From Halobaculum sp. MBLA0143 (GTDB lineage: Archaea; Halobacteriota; Halobacteria; Halobacteriales; Haloferacaceae): a stretch of 64,000 nucleotides of DNA. The stretch spans positions 2,232,001-2,296,000 of the forward strand of contig NZ_JBGKAC010000001.1 of assembly GCF_041361465.1 (NCBI RefSeq), read 5' to 3'. The translations under genes were made by a program, and so were the position numbers. The notes beneath the pieces were generated by a model that worked only from the letters and a program-made list of their open reading frames with translations, was not told the DNA's origin and did no database searches. Of this stretch, positions 53,432 to 62,367 are shown one piece after another. Within the stretch, counting starts at the first letter, position 1, and the number at the start of each line of letters is the position of its first letter.

Positions 53432-53526
53432 CGTCCTGTAGAAGTTCGCAGTTCAAAATAAAGGTATGTGGAGGCCAGTAGATCCACCACACGATTTACC
53501 ACCCGACCGCCCCCACACCCGGACAG

Positions 53527-54855
53527 ATGCTGTTCACTGCCGCCAGCCTCGCGGACGGTCGGACACGGGACGTACGGGTGACAGACGGGGAGATCACGGC
53601 GGTCGCAGAGTCGTTGGACGCCGACACCGGGGAGACGGTGATCGACGCGGCGGGGCGACACCTCCTCCCGGGCGCGGTGGACGTGCACGTCCACTTCCGC
53701 GAGCCGGGGTTCTCGCACAAGGAGACGTGGGCGACGGGGTCGCGGGCGGCGGCCGCCGGCGGGGTGACGACCGTCGTGGATCAGCCGAACACGACGCCGC
53801 CGACGACGACCGGTGCGGCGTTCGACGAGAAGGCGGGGCTGGCGCGGGAGTCACTCGTCGACTACGGGGTGAACGGCGGGGTGACGGCCGACTGGGACCC
53901 CGAGAGTCTGTTCGACCGCCCGGTGTTCGCGCTGGGGGAGGTGTTCCTGGCGGACTCGACGGGGGAGATGGGGATCGAGACAGAGTTGTTCGAAGGCGCG
54001 CTGGCGCGGGCCAGCGAGGCGGGCGTGCCGGTGACGGTCCACGCCGAGGACGCGACACAGTTCGAGTCGGCGGCGCTGGACGAGGCCGGCGACGGCGTCG
54101 GGCGGGCGGCGCCGGTAGACAGGTGGAGCCGGTACCGACCGGCGGCGGCGGAGGTGGCGGCCGTGGAGACGGCGTTGGCGTCGGCGGCGACGGCCGACAG
54201 CCAGGTCCACGTCGCCCACACCTCGACGCCGGAGGCGGTCGACGCGGTCGCGGCCGCAGACCGCGCGGCCGACGACCGCCGGGTGACGTGCGAGGTGACG
54301 CCCCACCACCTCCTGTTGTCACGGGACGACGGCGAGCGACTCGGGACGTACGGACGAATGAACCCCCCGTTGCGGTCGGAGTCGCGCCGCGAGGCGCTGT
54401 ACGAACGAGTCCGCGACGGGACGGTGGACGTGATCGCCACGGACCACGCCCCGCACACGACCACAGAGAAGGAGGCGACGCTGGCAGAGGCACCCTCCGG
54501 TGTGCCGGGCGTAGAGACGATGCTGCCGCTCCTGTTGGGCGAGGTGACGGCCGACCGGCTGTCGCTCGAACGGGTCCGGGACCTCGTGGCGGCGAACCCG
54601 GCGGAGATCTTCGGCCTCCCGCGGAAGGGAACGGTCGCGCCCGGGACGGACGCGGATCTGGTGCTCGTCGATCTGGACGCGACGGAGCCGGTCCGGGGGG
54701 ACCGACGCCACACGGACTGTGGGTGGACGCCGTTCGAGGGGCGGACAGCGGTGTTCCCGGAGCTGACGCTCGTCCGCGGCAGCGTCGTGTACGACGGCCG
54801 CGACGGAGAGACGTTCGGCGACGCGGTCGGTCGGAACGTCCGGGCCGCCGACTGA
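53527..54855 (+). CDS. pyrC: Dihydroorotase
   Basis: This pyrimidine biosynthesis enzyme cyclises N-carbamoyl-aspartate to dihydroorotate. The 442-residue type I dihydroorotase has the zinc motif VHVHFREPG (His54, His56), the substrate block QPNTTPPTTT, HAEDAT (about 172-177), HTSTPEAV (231), TPHHLLL (259) and the catalytic ATDHAPH (Asp306). Length and motifs match the bacterial/archaeal class rather than allantoinase, a close relative. The gene flanks the accessory islet and has normal high-GC codon use. Confidence 0.92.
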   Translation: MLFTAASLADGRTRDVRVTDGEITAVAESLDADTGETVIDAAGRHLLPGAVDVHVHFREPGFSHKETWATGSRAAAAGGVTTVVDQPNTTPPTTTGAAFDEKAGLARESLVDYGVNGGVTADWDPESLFDRPVFALGEVFLADSTGEMGIETELFEGALARASEAGVPVTVHAEDATQFESAALDEAGDGVGRAAPVDRWSRYRPAAAEVAAVETALASAATADSQVHVAHTSTPEAVDAVAAADRAADDRRVTCEVTPHHLLLSRDDGERLGTYGRMNPPLRSESRREALYERVRDGTVDVIATDHAPHTTTEKEATLAEAPSGVPGVETMLPLLLGEVTADRLSLERVRDLVAANPAEIFGLPRKGTVAPGTDADLVLVDLDATEPVRGDRRHTDCGWTPFEGRTAVFPELTLVRGSVVYDGRDGETFGDAVGRNVRAAD

Positions 54856-54894
54856 ACCACAAGCTACACGTCGCCGGCGGGGCCCGAGAGAGAC

Positions 54895-55299
54895 GTGTCT
54901 ACCCCTCCACCGGACGGAGAGCGACCCAGCCTGTCGCTCACCGACGACTCGAGCGGACTGTTCGTGTTGTTCCTGGCGTTGCTCACCCTCGTGTACGCGC
55001 TGATCGCGATCGGGAACATCCTGTTCGGAGTGTTTCTGGCGACCGTACTCGTCGGGGGATTCCTGACGTTCCGGCTCGCGCGGCGATTGCTCCGGCTCGC
55101 GGAGCGACTCGTCGCGGCCCGCGAACGCCGGGCACGGGCCGCAGAGGCGGAGGCCGCCGTCGCCGCCGAGTCGGCGGCGAACGTCACGTTCGAGCAGTCG
55201 ACGGACGGCGGACGGGCGGGCGACGAGAGCGTCAGCGAGACGAGAGACGGAGACGCGAGCGGCGAGACGGAGACCGAGAGCAACGAGTGGGCGGACTGA
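54895..55299 (+). CDS. Small membrane protein with long acidic/Ala-rich tail
   Basis: A 134-residue protein from GTG 54895. After a short polar leader, two adjacent hydrophobic segments (about 20-40 and 42-60) form a helical hairpin. A basic amphipathic stretch (RLARRLLRLAERLVAARERR) and an Ala/Glu-rich coil follow, then a Ser/Thr/Glu tail. No family recognised. It follows pyrC by 39 bp. Confidence 0.65.
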   Translation: MSTPPPDGERPSLSLTDDSSGLFVLFLALLTLVYALIAIGNILFGVFLATVLVGGFLTFRLARRLLRLAERLVAARERRARAAEAEAAVAAESAANVTFEQSTDGGRAGDESVSETRDGDASGETETESNEWAD

Positions 55300-55314
55300 T
55301 GCCCGGCTGTCGGG

Positions 55315-55746
55315 TCAGTTCACTTCGATGGTCGTGCCGTCGACGTCGTCGTGGTCCGGCGTCGCCAGCGTGACCGTCAGGACACCGTTCTCGTAGGTGG
55401 CCGTCGTCTCGTCGTCGACGACCTCCTCGGGGAGCTGGACCCGCCGTTGGACGGAGCGCTGCCGTCGCTCCCGGCGGTGGAACGTCGTCTCGTCGTCGCC
55501 GACCTCGACCGTCTCGTCGCGTTCGGCCGTAATCGTCAGGTCGCGGTCGACGAGCGACACGTCGATGTCCTCGACGTCGAAACCGGGAAGGTCGACGACC
55601 ACCACGACTTCACTGTCGCGTGTCGCTACGTCCACGTTCGGCCCACGCCGGAGCGTCGGCTCGAACTCGTCGCCGACGGCGGCCAGTTCGCGGCTCATCC
55701 GGTCGAACGCGCGCTCGATCTCGTCGATTGGACTCCGTCGTGTCAT
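55315..55746 (-). CDS. Hsp20/alpha-crystallin small heat-shock protein
   Basis: A 143-residue ATP-independent holdase chaperone. The alpha-crystallin domain covers about 36-135, with VVVVVDLPGFDVEDIDVSLV, TTFHRRERRQRSVQRRVQLP and the conserved C-terminal block ATYENGVLTVTLATP (ENGVL). ATG 55746 (MTRRSPIDEIERAFDRM) gives a normal short N-terminal arm; the longer frame to 55899 is unlikely. It would bind unfolding proteins under heat or salt stress. Confidence 0.9.
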   Translation of the reverse strand: MTRRSPIDEIERAFDRMSRELAAVGDEFEPTLRRGPNVDVATRDSEVVVVVDLPGFDVEDIDVSLVDRDLTITAERDETVEVGDDETTFHRRERRQRSVQRRVQLPEEVVDDETTATYENGVLTVTLATPDHDDVDGTTIEVN

Positions 55747-55907
55747 ACCCGAACGTACGCTGTCGACCGTAATCAATCTGTCCCCACTCGTGGGACGGAA
55801 CACCCTGATCGGGCGTGTCGGTGGTGTACACCGCCGGAGAGCCGTGTTCCGACGAGACACACGCAACGGCAGGGAGCGTTTATGTCCACGCCGGACCAAT
55901 TCGGAAC

Positions 55908-56537
55908 GTGACAGACGACACGACAGACGACGCGGACGCGCCGGCGGTCACGGCAGCGCGGCCGGACAGCCCGATCACGACGACCGGAACGGACCACGTC
56001 ACCATCTGGGGCTCCAACGAGGAGGACACCCTCGCCTTCTACCGCGACCTGCTGGGGATGCCGTTGGTGTTGCGCCAGCCGAACTTGGACGACCCCTCAC
56101 AGACACACCTGTTCTTCGACACCGGGGACGACCGCATCCTGACAGTGTTCGTCGGCGACCGGCCGTCGGCGGCCGGCCAGCGTCCGGGGACGGGTGCGGT
56201 CCACCACCTCTGTTTCTCCGTCGCTCCCGGGGCGTTTCGGACGACGATGGAGGCGTTGGAAGACGACGGTCGCGGCTACAACGTGTTCGACCGCGGCGTG
56301 TTCCTCTCGCTGTACACCCGGGACAACAACGGGCTCGTGATCGAGCTGACGACGGACAAGTACGACATTCCGGACGGGGAACGGGGTACGGTGTTGGCGA
56401 CCGCACAGCGACTCCGGGAGGCCGACGGGGCGGAGTTCGCCGAGGACGAACACCTCAGACGGGCGCTGGAGGAACACGGCTACGACGCCACCCCGAACGA
56501 TCTGCCGGACGCACCGAGCGGGGCCGGCCTGGAGTGA
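55908..56537 (+). CDS. Glyoxalase/dioxygenase-fold (VOC) protein
   Basis: A 209-residue VOC-superfamily protein from GTG 55908 (TATA-like GTTTATG near 55878). First module: GTDHVTIWGSNEEDTLAFYR with DLLGMPLVLRQP. Second: GAVHHLCFSVAPGAFRTTM with GLVIELTTDKYD, whose His and Glu residues are expected metal ligands. Such proteins are ring-cleaving dioxygenases or glyoxalase-like; the reaction is unknown. The last codons, GGCCTGGAGTGA, are the founder of the 31-bp tandem array that follows. Confidence 0.8.
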   Translation: MTDDTTDDADAPAVTAARPDSPITTTGTDHVTIWGSNEEDTLAFYRDLLGMPLVLRQPNLDDPSQTHLFFDTGDDRILTVFVGDRPSAAGQRPGTGAVHHLCFSVAPGAFRTTMEALEDDGRGYNVFDRGVFLSLYTRDNNGLVIELTTDKYDIPDGERGTVLATAQRLREADGAEFAEDEHLRRALEEHGYDATPNDLPDAPSGAGLE

Positions 56538-56944
56538 GCGCGGAGACGCGAACGACGGCCTGGAGTGAGCGCGGAGACGCGAACGACGGCCTGGAGTGAG
56601 CGCGGAGACGCGAACGACGGCCTGGAGTGAGCGCGGAGACGCGAACGACGGCCTGGAGTGAGCGCGGAGACGCGAACGACGGCCTGGAGTGAGCGCGGAG
56701 ACGCGAACGACGGCCTGGAGTGAGCGCGGAGACGCGAACGACGGCCTGGAGTGAGCGCGGAGACGCGAACGACGGCCTGGAGTGAGCGCGGAGACGCGAA
56801 CGACGGCCTGGAGTGAGCGCGGAGACGCGAACGACGGCCTGGAGTGAGCGCGGAGACGCGAACGACGGCCTGGAGTGAGCGCGGAGACGCGAACGACGGC
56901 CTGGAGTGAGCGCGGAGACGCGAACGACGGCCTGGAGTGAGCGC
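56526..56944. repeat. 31-bp minisatellite, 13 full units plus a 16-bp partial
   Basis: The unit begins GGCCTGGAGTGAGCGCGGAG and continues for 11 more bases, repeated head to tail without spacers and with no visible mismatches. It begins inside the last codons of the VOC gene, so every unit carries that gene's end and stop codon. A 31-bp period shifts frame each unit, so long antisense ORFs through it are not real. The absence of unique spacers excludes a CRISPR array. Confidence 0.9.
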
Positions 56945-56955
56945 TCCGACAGTCT

Positions 56956-56962
56956 CTTTATT
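56956..56962 (+). promoter_or_regulatory. TATA-like box for mscS
   Basis: CTTTATT directly after the minisatellite, centred about 24-27 nt before ATG 56983. Confidence 0.45.
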
Positions 56963-56982
56963 GCCCACCAGTTGGTGTGGAT

Positions 56983-58179
56983 ATGTTCGCGACGCTCGTC
57001 GACGACCTCCAACGGTACCTGGAGGGGTTCGTCACGACCGAGGCACGGCTCGCGGCGACGGCGTTCCTGTTGGTCGTCGCCGCGGTGGGTGCGCTGGTCG
57101 CCGCTCCGCGGGTCGTCCGGGCGGCGCGGCGAGTCGTCGTCGGGAGACTCCTAGAGAGCCCCCGGGTCCCGGTCGACGCCGGACGGTTCGACTGGCGAGT
57201 GCCGACGCGGCTGCTCGTCCGGCTGTCTCAGTCCGGCGTCGTCGTCGGCGCCGTCCTGTCCGTCCTCGTCGTCTGGGGGTACGTCGACACCGCGGAGACG
57301 ACAGTCGGCTTCCTGGCCGGGCTGGTGCCGACGGTGGTGAGAGCCGCCGGCACCATCGGGGTCGTCGCCGGCGCCTTCGTCGGGATCGACGTGTTAGAGA
57401 CCTGGCTAGAGTCGTACGCCGCCGAGTCGGACACGCTGAACGAACACCAACAGGGGATCGTCTTCCGTGTGCTCCAGTTGAGTGTGCTCGCGGCCGGCGC
57501 CGTCGGTGCGCTCACCGTCTGGGGGGTGAACTTGGACGGCCTGTTCGTCGGCGCGGGGTTCCTCGGGATCGTCGTCGGCACCGCCGCCCGGACGACGCTC
57601 GGCTCGCTGATCGCCGGCTTCGTGTTGATGTTCTCTCGCCCGTTCGAGCTGGGTGACTGGGTGGAGGTCGACGGCGACGAGGGGATCGTCACCGACATCA
57701 CCGTCGTCAACACCCGTATCCGCAACCAACACGGCGAGGAGGTCGTCCTCCCCAACGAGCGGGTCGCCAACGCGACGATCACCAACCGGACGCGGCTGGG
57801 TCAACTCCGCTTGTCCGTCGACGTCGGCGTCGACTACGACGCGGACGTGCCCGAGGCGGAGTCCGTCGTCGCCGACGCCTTGGACGAGGTGCCAGAGATT
57901 CTCTCGAATCCGACGCCACAGGTCGTCCCGAAGTCGCTCGGCGACTCTGCAGTCGTGTTGGAGTGTCGGTTCTGGATCGATCACCCCAGCGCGGCCCGGC
58001 GGACGATGGCGAAGGCGGCCGTCGTCCGCGCGGTGAAGGCGGCGCTAGACGAGGCGGGCGTGAAGATCCCGTACCCGCAGCGGGAACTGCTGGGCCGCGA
58101 GGAGTCCGGCGGCTTCCAAGTGGAGTCGAGAGCAGAGCGGACCACTCCGACGACCGACGGCGGCCACGACGGAGAGTAG
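56983..58179 (+). CDS. MscS-family mechanosensitive channel
   Basis: A 398-residue channel that releases solutes under membrane tension. There are four to five hydrophobic helices up to residue about 220, including the pore-lining TM3-like helix with Gly/Ala spacing (FVGAGFLGIVVGTAARTTLG). The beta domain follows, with GDWVEVDGDEGIVTDITVVN and VVLPNERVAN, then an alpha/beta C terminus. ATG 56983 fits the promoter spacing; GTG 56977 is an alternative. Relevant to osmotic downshock in a halophile. Confidence 0.9.
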   Translation: MFATLVDDLQRYLEGFVTTEARLAATAFLLVVAAVGALVAAPRVVRAARRVVVGRLLESPRVPVDAGRFDWRVPTRLLVRLSQSGVVVGAVLSVLVVWGYVDTAETTVGFLAGLVPTVVRAAGTIGVVAGAFVGIDVLETWLESYAAESDTLNEHQQGIVFRVLQLSVLAAGAVGALTVWGVNLDGLFVGAGFLGIVVGTAARTTLGSLIAGFVLMFSRPFELGDWVEVDGDEGIVTDITVVNTRIRNQHGEEVVLPNERVANATITNRTRLGQLRLSVDVGVDYDADVPEAESVVADALDEVPEILSNPTPQVVPKSLGDSAVVLECRFWIDHPSAARRTMAKAAVVRAVKAALDEAGVKIPYPQRELLGREESGGFQVESRAERTTPTTDGGHDGE

Positions 58180-58182
58180 CCG

Positions 58183-58578
58183 TCAGGGGACGACCGTCAC
58201 CGGCACCGTCGCCCCGCGAACCATCGTCTCGCTGGCGCTGCCGAGGATGGCCCGCTCGACCCGGCCGGCGCCGTGGTGACCGATCACGATGTGGTCGATC
58301 TCCTCGTCGGCGGCGTACGTCAACAGCTCTTTGGCTGCGGCGTGGGCGCTCCGAACGGGCATCTCCGACACCTCCAACAGCTCTAGGTCGGCGTCGACGG
58401 CCATGTCGGCGACGACCTCGCGTGCCTCGTCCAACACGGCCTCCGTCGCTCCCGTCTCCGCGTCCGAGACGTGGACCGCGTGGAGCGTCGCGTCGAAGTT
58501 CACCGCGAACTCCGTGGCGAACGACAACGCCCGCATACTGTTGTCCGATCCGTCGATGGCGGCGAGAACGTGATCCAT
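58183..58578 (-). CDS. UspA-family universal stress protein
   Basis: A 131-residue UspA-fold protein. It begins MDHVLAAIDGSDNSMRALSF and ends with the ATP-binding signature IVIGHHGAGRVERAILGSAS followed by TVPVTVVP. The G-2x-G-9x-G(S) spacing suggests an ATP-binding member. Role in stress tolerance is general and unspecific. It is convergent with mscS. Confidence 0.9.
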   Translation of the reverse strand: MDHVLAAIDGSDNSMRALSFATEFAVNFDATLHAVHVSDAETGATEAVLDEAREVVADMAVDADLELLEVSEMPVRSAHAAAKELLTYAADEEIDHIVIGHHGAGRVERAILGSASETMVRGATVPVTVVP

Positions 58579-58609
58579 GTCCACCGTGGACGGCGGGGAG
58601 AGTATGAAG

Positions 58610-59512
58610 CTACCGCTGTCGGATCTCGACCGTCTGGCCGTCGTGCGGGAAGGCGACCCCGTCGGGCGCGTCCGGGTCGTCCGCGTACGCTGCCGACAGC
58701 GCTCGGTAGTCGGCGTATGTCCGGGCGTACTGGTGACCGAGGTGCGAGAGGAAGGTTCGTCCGGCGTCGACGGCTGCGACCCGTTCGAGCACCGCCTCGT
58801 GTGAGAGGTCGTCCGTCTCCAGTCGCGGCGACCGGAGCCGCTCGCCGTCCGGTCCGTGCCCGAACGTCCCACACTCGAACACGAGCGCGTCCAGCCCGTC
58901 CGGCAGCCGGGACACGTCGAACCGTCGGGCGTCGTCGGCGACGACCGCCAGTCGGACGCCCGCCCGCTCGAACACGAACGCCGTCGCCTCCCGCGGGGCG
59001 TCGTCGTCCAGTCGGTACGGAAGCGCCCGCACCGTCACGGGCGGCCCGCCGTCGGACGCCGACAGCGTCGCCGGCTCGTCGTCCAGGAACCGGGTCTCGA
59101 CGAAGCCCTCCGAGACGAGGTACGGCAGCACACCGACCGTCTCGCAGGCACGGTCGTACACCGCACGGGTCGTCACCAGCGTCGGTGCGGTCCGTCGCTT
59201 CGCCTCCTGGAAGGTCTCGTCCGGCTCGCGGTCGGTTGGCCGCATCGACAACGCCCGGACGCCGCCGGCGTGGTCCGGGTGCCAGTGGGTGAGGAGACAC
59301 CGGTCCAGCCGGTCGACGTCCCAACGGACGAGACTGTCGGCGGCCTGCTCGGGCGTGTCGATCACCGCGCCGACGGCCGGGAGGAACAGACTGTAGCCGC
59401 GTCGGGCGTCCGGCGGGCCGTCGGCCGCCGCCCGGCACACACGGCAGTCACACGTCGGCAACGGAATCGGCTGGCTGCCGCCCGTGCCGAGGAACTGGAG
59501 TCGGAGGGTCAC
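58610..59512 (-). CDS. PhnP-like MBL-fold phosphodiesterase
   Basis: A 300-residue metallo-beta-lactamase-fold protein from GTG 59512. Its start MTLRLQFLGTGGSQPIPLP with CDCRVCRAA resembles the PhnP N terminus and its Cys pair (zinc knuckle). The active-site motif is LLTHWHPDHAGG, with later metal ligands VVADDARR and LSHLGHQY. PhnP relatives cleave cyclic phosphodiesters; whether that holds here is inferred. It lies 60 bp downstream of the cytochrome b-type genes on the same strand. Confidence 0.8.
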   Translation of the reverse strand: MTLRLQFLGTGGSQPIPLPTCDCRVCRAAADGPPDARRGYSLFLPAVGAVIDTPEQAADSLVRWDVDRLDRCLLTHWHPDHAGGVRALSMRPTDREPDETFQEAKRRTAPTLVTTRAVYDRACETVGVLPYLVSEGFVETRFLDDEPATLSASDGGPPVTVRALPYRLDDDAPREATAFVFERAGVRLAVVADDARRFDVSRLPDGLDALVFECGTFGHGPDGERLRSPRLETDDLSHEAVLERVAAVDAGRTFLSHLGHQYARTYADYRALSAAYADDPDAPDGVAFPHDGQTVEIRQR

Positions 59513-59572
59513 GACTGTGGAACGACGACGGGAAGAGAAGGTCGTTTCGGCTACGGGACCGAAGGAGGCGGG

Positions 59573-60337
59573 CTACTTCGGCGGCCGGAGCCGGTAGTAC
59601 CGACGGTTCAGGTCGTACATGTACCCCTCGCGCATCGTCTTCAGCACGGCGTACGACACCGCCGCGGTGACGATGGGCAGGAGCAGCGTCAGGTCCTGGA
59701 GCAGCTTGATGTTCATCGGCAGGAGGTTCTTCACCGACAGCATCGAGATGGTGAACGCGAACGTCACGCCGGAGATGCCGACGGCGGCCCAGAACGGCTG
59801 CTCGACCGGTCGTCGGGCGGCCCCCTTGTTGATGAACGGCACGATGGCGACGAAGCCGACGACCACGACGTTTGCGAGCACGCCGTACGTCCGGTCGGCC
59901 ATCAGCTTCTGCCCGCCCAGGATCGACAGCTCGGGGTTGAGGAACCCCATCTTCAGCAGGCCGAACGACCAGTAGAGGTACCAGTCCGGCAGGATGATCG
60001 CGGGCGTGCTGCCGGAGTCGGCCGGCGAGGCGATGTGGGGCGGCATCGTCGCCGCCAGGAACAGCATGATCCCGACGAAGAACGAGCCGATAGCGAGGTT
60101 CCGGATCACCTCGTGGGGCCAGGTCGGGAACGCCAACACGTCCCGTTCCACGTAGTCGGACTCTCGCCGGAGATCCTCGTCCTCGCGGCGTGCCCGCTCG
60201 AAGTACTCGTACGTCAGCCGGGAGAGCCCCTCCGTGCGCTCCTTCCGCTCGCGCCAGGTCGGGGTCTCGTCGTCCGGCGCGACGATCCCGGTGCCGCCGC
60301 CGTCCGTCCGTGCGTCTGCGTCGTCTTGGTCACTCAT
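59573..60337 (-). CDS. Cytochrome b C-terminal-type subunit (PetD-like)
   Basis: A 254-residue membrane protein corresponding to the C-terminal part of cytochrome b (subunit IV). It carries LPDWYLYWSFGLLKMG, the haloarchaeal form of the quinol-site PEWY motif, then three further helices and a polar tail. The N-terminal 75 residues are a hydrophilic, acidic extension. It is cotranscribed with the cytochrome b gene at 60360-61166 (22-bp gap) and acts in the bc-type quinol oxidising complex. Confidence 0.85.
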   Translation of the reverse strand: MSDQDDADARTDGGGTGIVAPDDETPTWRERKERTEGLSRLTYEYFERARREDEDLRRESDYVERDVLAFPTWPHEVIRNLAIGSFFVGIMLFLAATMPPHIASPADSGSTPAIILPDWYLYWSFGLLKMGFLNPELSILGGQKLMADRTYGVLANVVVVGFVAIVPFINKGAARRPVEQPFWAAVGISGVTFAFTISMLSVKNLLPMNIKLLQDLTLLLPIVTAAVSYAVLKTMREGYMYDLNRRYYRLRPPK

Positions 60338-60359
60338 GGATTTGTGTGTGGTGTGGTGG

Positions 60360-61166
60360 TCAGTGCGGCTCTGCGATCCCCTGCACCCAGACGATCCCGA
60401 TGTGGATGGCGATCAGCGAGGTGACCACGAACGGGAGCAGGAACACGTGCAGGATGTACATCCGGATCAGCGTCGACGGACCCAGCGAGAACCCGCCGAA
60501 GATGAGCTGGGCGACCCACTCGCCGACCAACGGGATCGAGAGGCTCATCTCGACGCCGATCTGGCCGGCCCAGAACGCCAACTGGTCCCACGGGAGCAGG
60601 TAGCCCGTGTAGCCGAACACCATCGTCAGCGAGATCAGGACGATCCCCAGCAGCCAGTTGAGTTCGCGTGGCTCCTTGTACGCCCCGGTGAAGTACACCC
60701 GGAGCATGTGGAGGAACACGGCCGCGGTCATCACCTGTGCGGACCACCGGTGGATCGACCGCAGCATGAACCCGAACTGGAGGTCCGTCATGATGAACGC
60801 GATCTGGTCGTACGCGGCTGTCGCCTCGCCCGCGGCGCCGCCGACTGCCGACGGGGTGTAGTAGAACCCCAGCAACGCGCCGGAGATTGCCGCGACCACG
60901 TACGCGAGCGTACTGAAGAACCCGAGCGTGTACAACGGGTACCAGTACCAGAACTTGTTGTCTAAGTCGTACTGTTCCGTGTGGGACTTGGGCATCTGGA
61001 GGTTGACCCTGTAGTAGAGGGTCTCCAGCAGTTCCAGGTAGTCGACGATCCGGAACCGCTTGTCCAGCCAGATCAACGCCGTGAGGAACGTCGTCTCCAC
61101 CGGCGTCAGGTCCTTCTCCTTCAACCAGGCCTTGTGGTCGTAGTCGTCTTTCTTCTGAAGGCTCAT
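60360..61166 (-). CDS. Cytochrome b N-terminal-type subunit (PetB-like)
   Basis: A 268-residue four-helix heme protein. Two pairs of heme ligand His residues are visible: RSIHRWSAQVMTAAVFLHML (about 134-153) and YILHVFLLPFVVTSLIAIH (about 235-253). FGYTGYLLPWDQ is the conserved quinol-site block. Together with the PetD-like subunit it forms the cytochrome b core. No Rieske protein or cytochrome c gene is seen here; the adjacent halocyanin may take their electrons (inference). Confidence 0.9.
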   Translation of the reverse strand: MSLQKKDDYDHKAWLKEKDLTPVETTFLTALIWLDKRFRIVDYLELLETLYYRVNLQMPKSHTEQYDLDNKFWYWYPLYTLGFFSTLAYVVAAISGALLGFYYTPSAVGGAAGEATAAYDQIAFIMTDLQFGFMLRSIHRWSAQVMTAAVFLHMLRVYFTGAYKEPRELNWLLGIVLISLTMVFGYTGYLLPWDQLAFWAGQIGVEMSLSIPLVGEWVAQLIFGGFSLGPSTLIRMYILHVFLLPFVVTSLIAIHIGIVWVQGIAEPH

Positions 61167-61170
61167 ACTG

Positions 61171-61557
61171 TCACCGTGATCTGTAGGGGTACACCGCGCG
61201 CTTCACCTGATCCCAGGCCCCTTCGCCCAGGGTGGTGCCGTCCACGTCGTCCTCGCTGATGTACAGGTCCTCCCACTTGCGACGACGCTTCTTGACGATC
61301 ACGACGTCCGGGAGGAACTCCTTCCGGTACAGCGCCAGAATGAAGGCGAGATCGATGAAGATCGCCGCCAGGATCCCGCCGAGGAACATGTTCCCGGTGT
61401 CACTCAGCCCCCAGCCGCTGACGAGACCGTACGTGAACAGGAACACGAACACGATCTCGACGACGGTCAGGAGGATGATTGCGATTGTCGCGGCTGTGCT
61501 CTCCCGTGCCGGCTCGTACCGGTGGATGTCGCCGTAGGTCGATCCTGTGGATGACAT
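61171..61557 (-). CDS. Two-helix membrane protein of the bc cluster
   Basis: A 128-residue protein with two membrane helices (about 24-45 and 55-75) and a basic C-terminal half (KKRRRKWEDLY, then VDGTTLGEGAWDQVKRAVYP). I associate it from memory with the haloarchaeal DUF7318 family found beside cytochrome b genes. It is 4 bp upstream of the PetB-like gene and likely a complex subunit. Confidence 0.75.
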   Translation of the reverse strand: MSSTGSTYGDIHRYEPARESTAATIAIILLTVVEIVFVFLFTYGLVSGWGLSDTGNMFLGGILAAIFIDLAFILALYRKEFLPDVVIVKKRRRKWEDLYISEDDVDGTTLGEGAWDQVKRAVYPYRSR

Positions 61558-61563
61558 TGTCTG

Positions 61564-62211
61564 TTACCTCCCGGTCCCCGTGTGGGGACTCTCGCCGTAC
61601 TTGAGGACGTAGAAGGAGAACACCACGGTCATGACGATCCCGAGGATCGTCGCCGCCCCGACCCAGTGCGCCTGGATCGGCACGCCGAGCTCGTGGAGTG
61701 ACTTCCCGCCCCCGCCGCCGACGGACTTCGTCGCCACGTCGCCGCCGACCGCGATTCCACCGACCATCCCGAGGCCCTTGTGGGGCTGGCAGTAGTACTT
61801 GTAGAGCCCTCCGCTCTCGAAGGTGATCTCGTGGGTGAAGCCGCTCCCTTCGAGCCCCTCGTGGCCGGAGACCCCGGCGCCGTCTGGCATCGCCTCGAAC
61901 AGGACGTTGTGCGACTTGTTGCCGACCCACTCGAACGTCACCTTCGTCCCGGTGTCGATCCAGAGGTTCGTCGGCGCGAACGCGATACCACCGCTGCCGA
62001 CGCCGACCTCCACCGTCACCTCCTTGCTGCCGCGCTTGTCGGCGTACGATCCGCCCTTGGCGCCCTCGGTGTAGCCACCGAAGTCGGGCTGTTTGGTGCC
62101 GCCACCGCCGCCCTCCTCCGCTGCGGCCGCGGTGCCGGCCGTGGCCGACGCCCCCGCACCGAGTGCGGCGGTCGCGCCACCGGCGGACCTGACGAACTCC
62201 CGCCTGTTCAT
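61564..62211 (-). CDS. Halocyanin-like blue copper protein, membrane-anchored (copy 2)
   Basis: A 215-residue protein. MNRREFVRSAGGATAALGAG is a twin-arginine signal; a Gly-rich spacer follows. The cupredoxin ligands are His101 (KSHNV), Cys141, His144 and Met149 (YYCQPHKGLGM). A C-terminal helix (about 188-207) anchors it. Its position directly before cytochrome b genes makes it the likely electron acceptor of the bc-type complex. Nucleotides 61736-61986 are almost identical to the halocyanin gene at 45138-45764. Confidence 0.9.
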   Translation of the reverse strand: MNRREFVRSAGGATAALGAGASATAGTAAAAEEGGGGGTKQPDFGGYTEGAKGGSYADKRGSKEVTVEVGVGSGGIAFAPTNLWIDTGTKVTFEWVGNKSHNVLFEAMPDGAGVSGHEGLEGSGFTHEITFESGGLYKYYCQPHKGLGMVGGIAVGGDVATKSVGGGGGKSLHELGVPIQAHWVGAATILGIVMTVVFSFYVLKYGESPHTGTGR

Positions 62212-62367
62212 GTGTAGGCGGCTCTCCGTCTCCGTCGCGCATAAACCCTCCGACCCTGGTCGACGGTCTCGCCCCGACGTGTCGGGGTTCTCCGCCGTCG
62301 CGAGCGGGCGACACCCTGGGTTCTGTTCACACGACAGCGCCGTACCGAAGCCCGGGTGGATCGTAGC

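Noticed and set aside
56526-56944. CRISPR array
   Set aside because: The 31-bp units are contiguous with no unique spacers and no cas genes nearby.
56455-57012. Repeat-protein gene on the minus strand through the minisatellite
   Set aside because: The 31-bp period leaves several frames open; the translation is an artefact of stop-free repeats.
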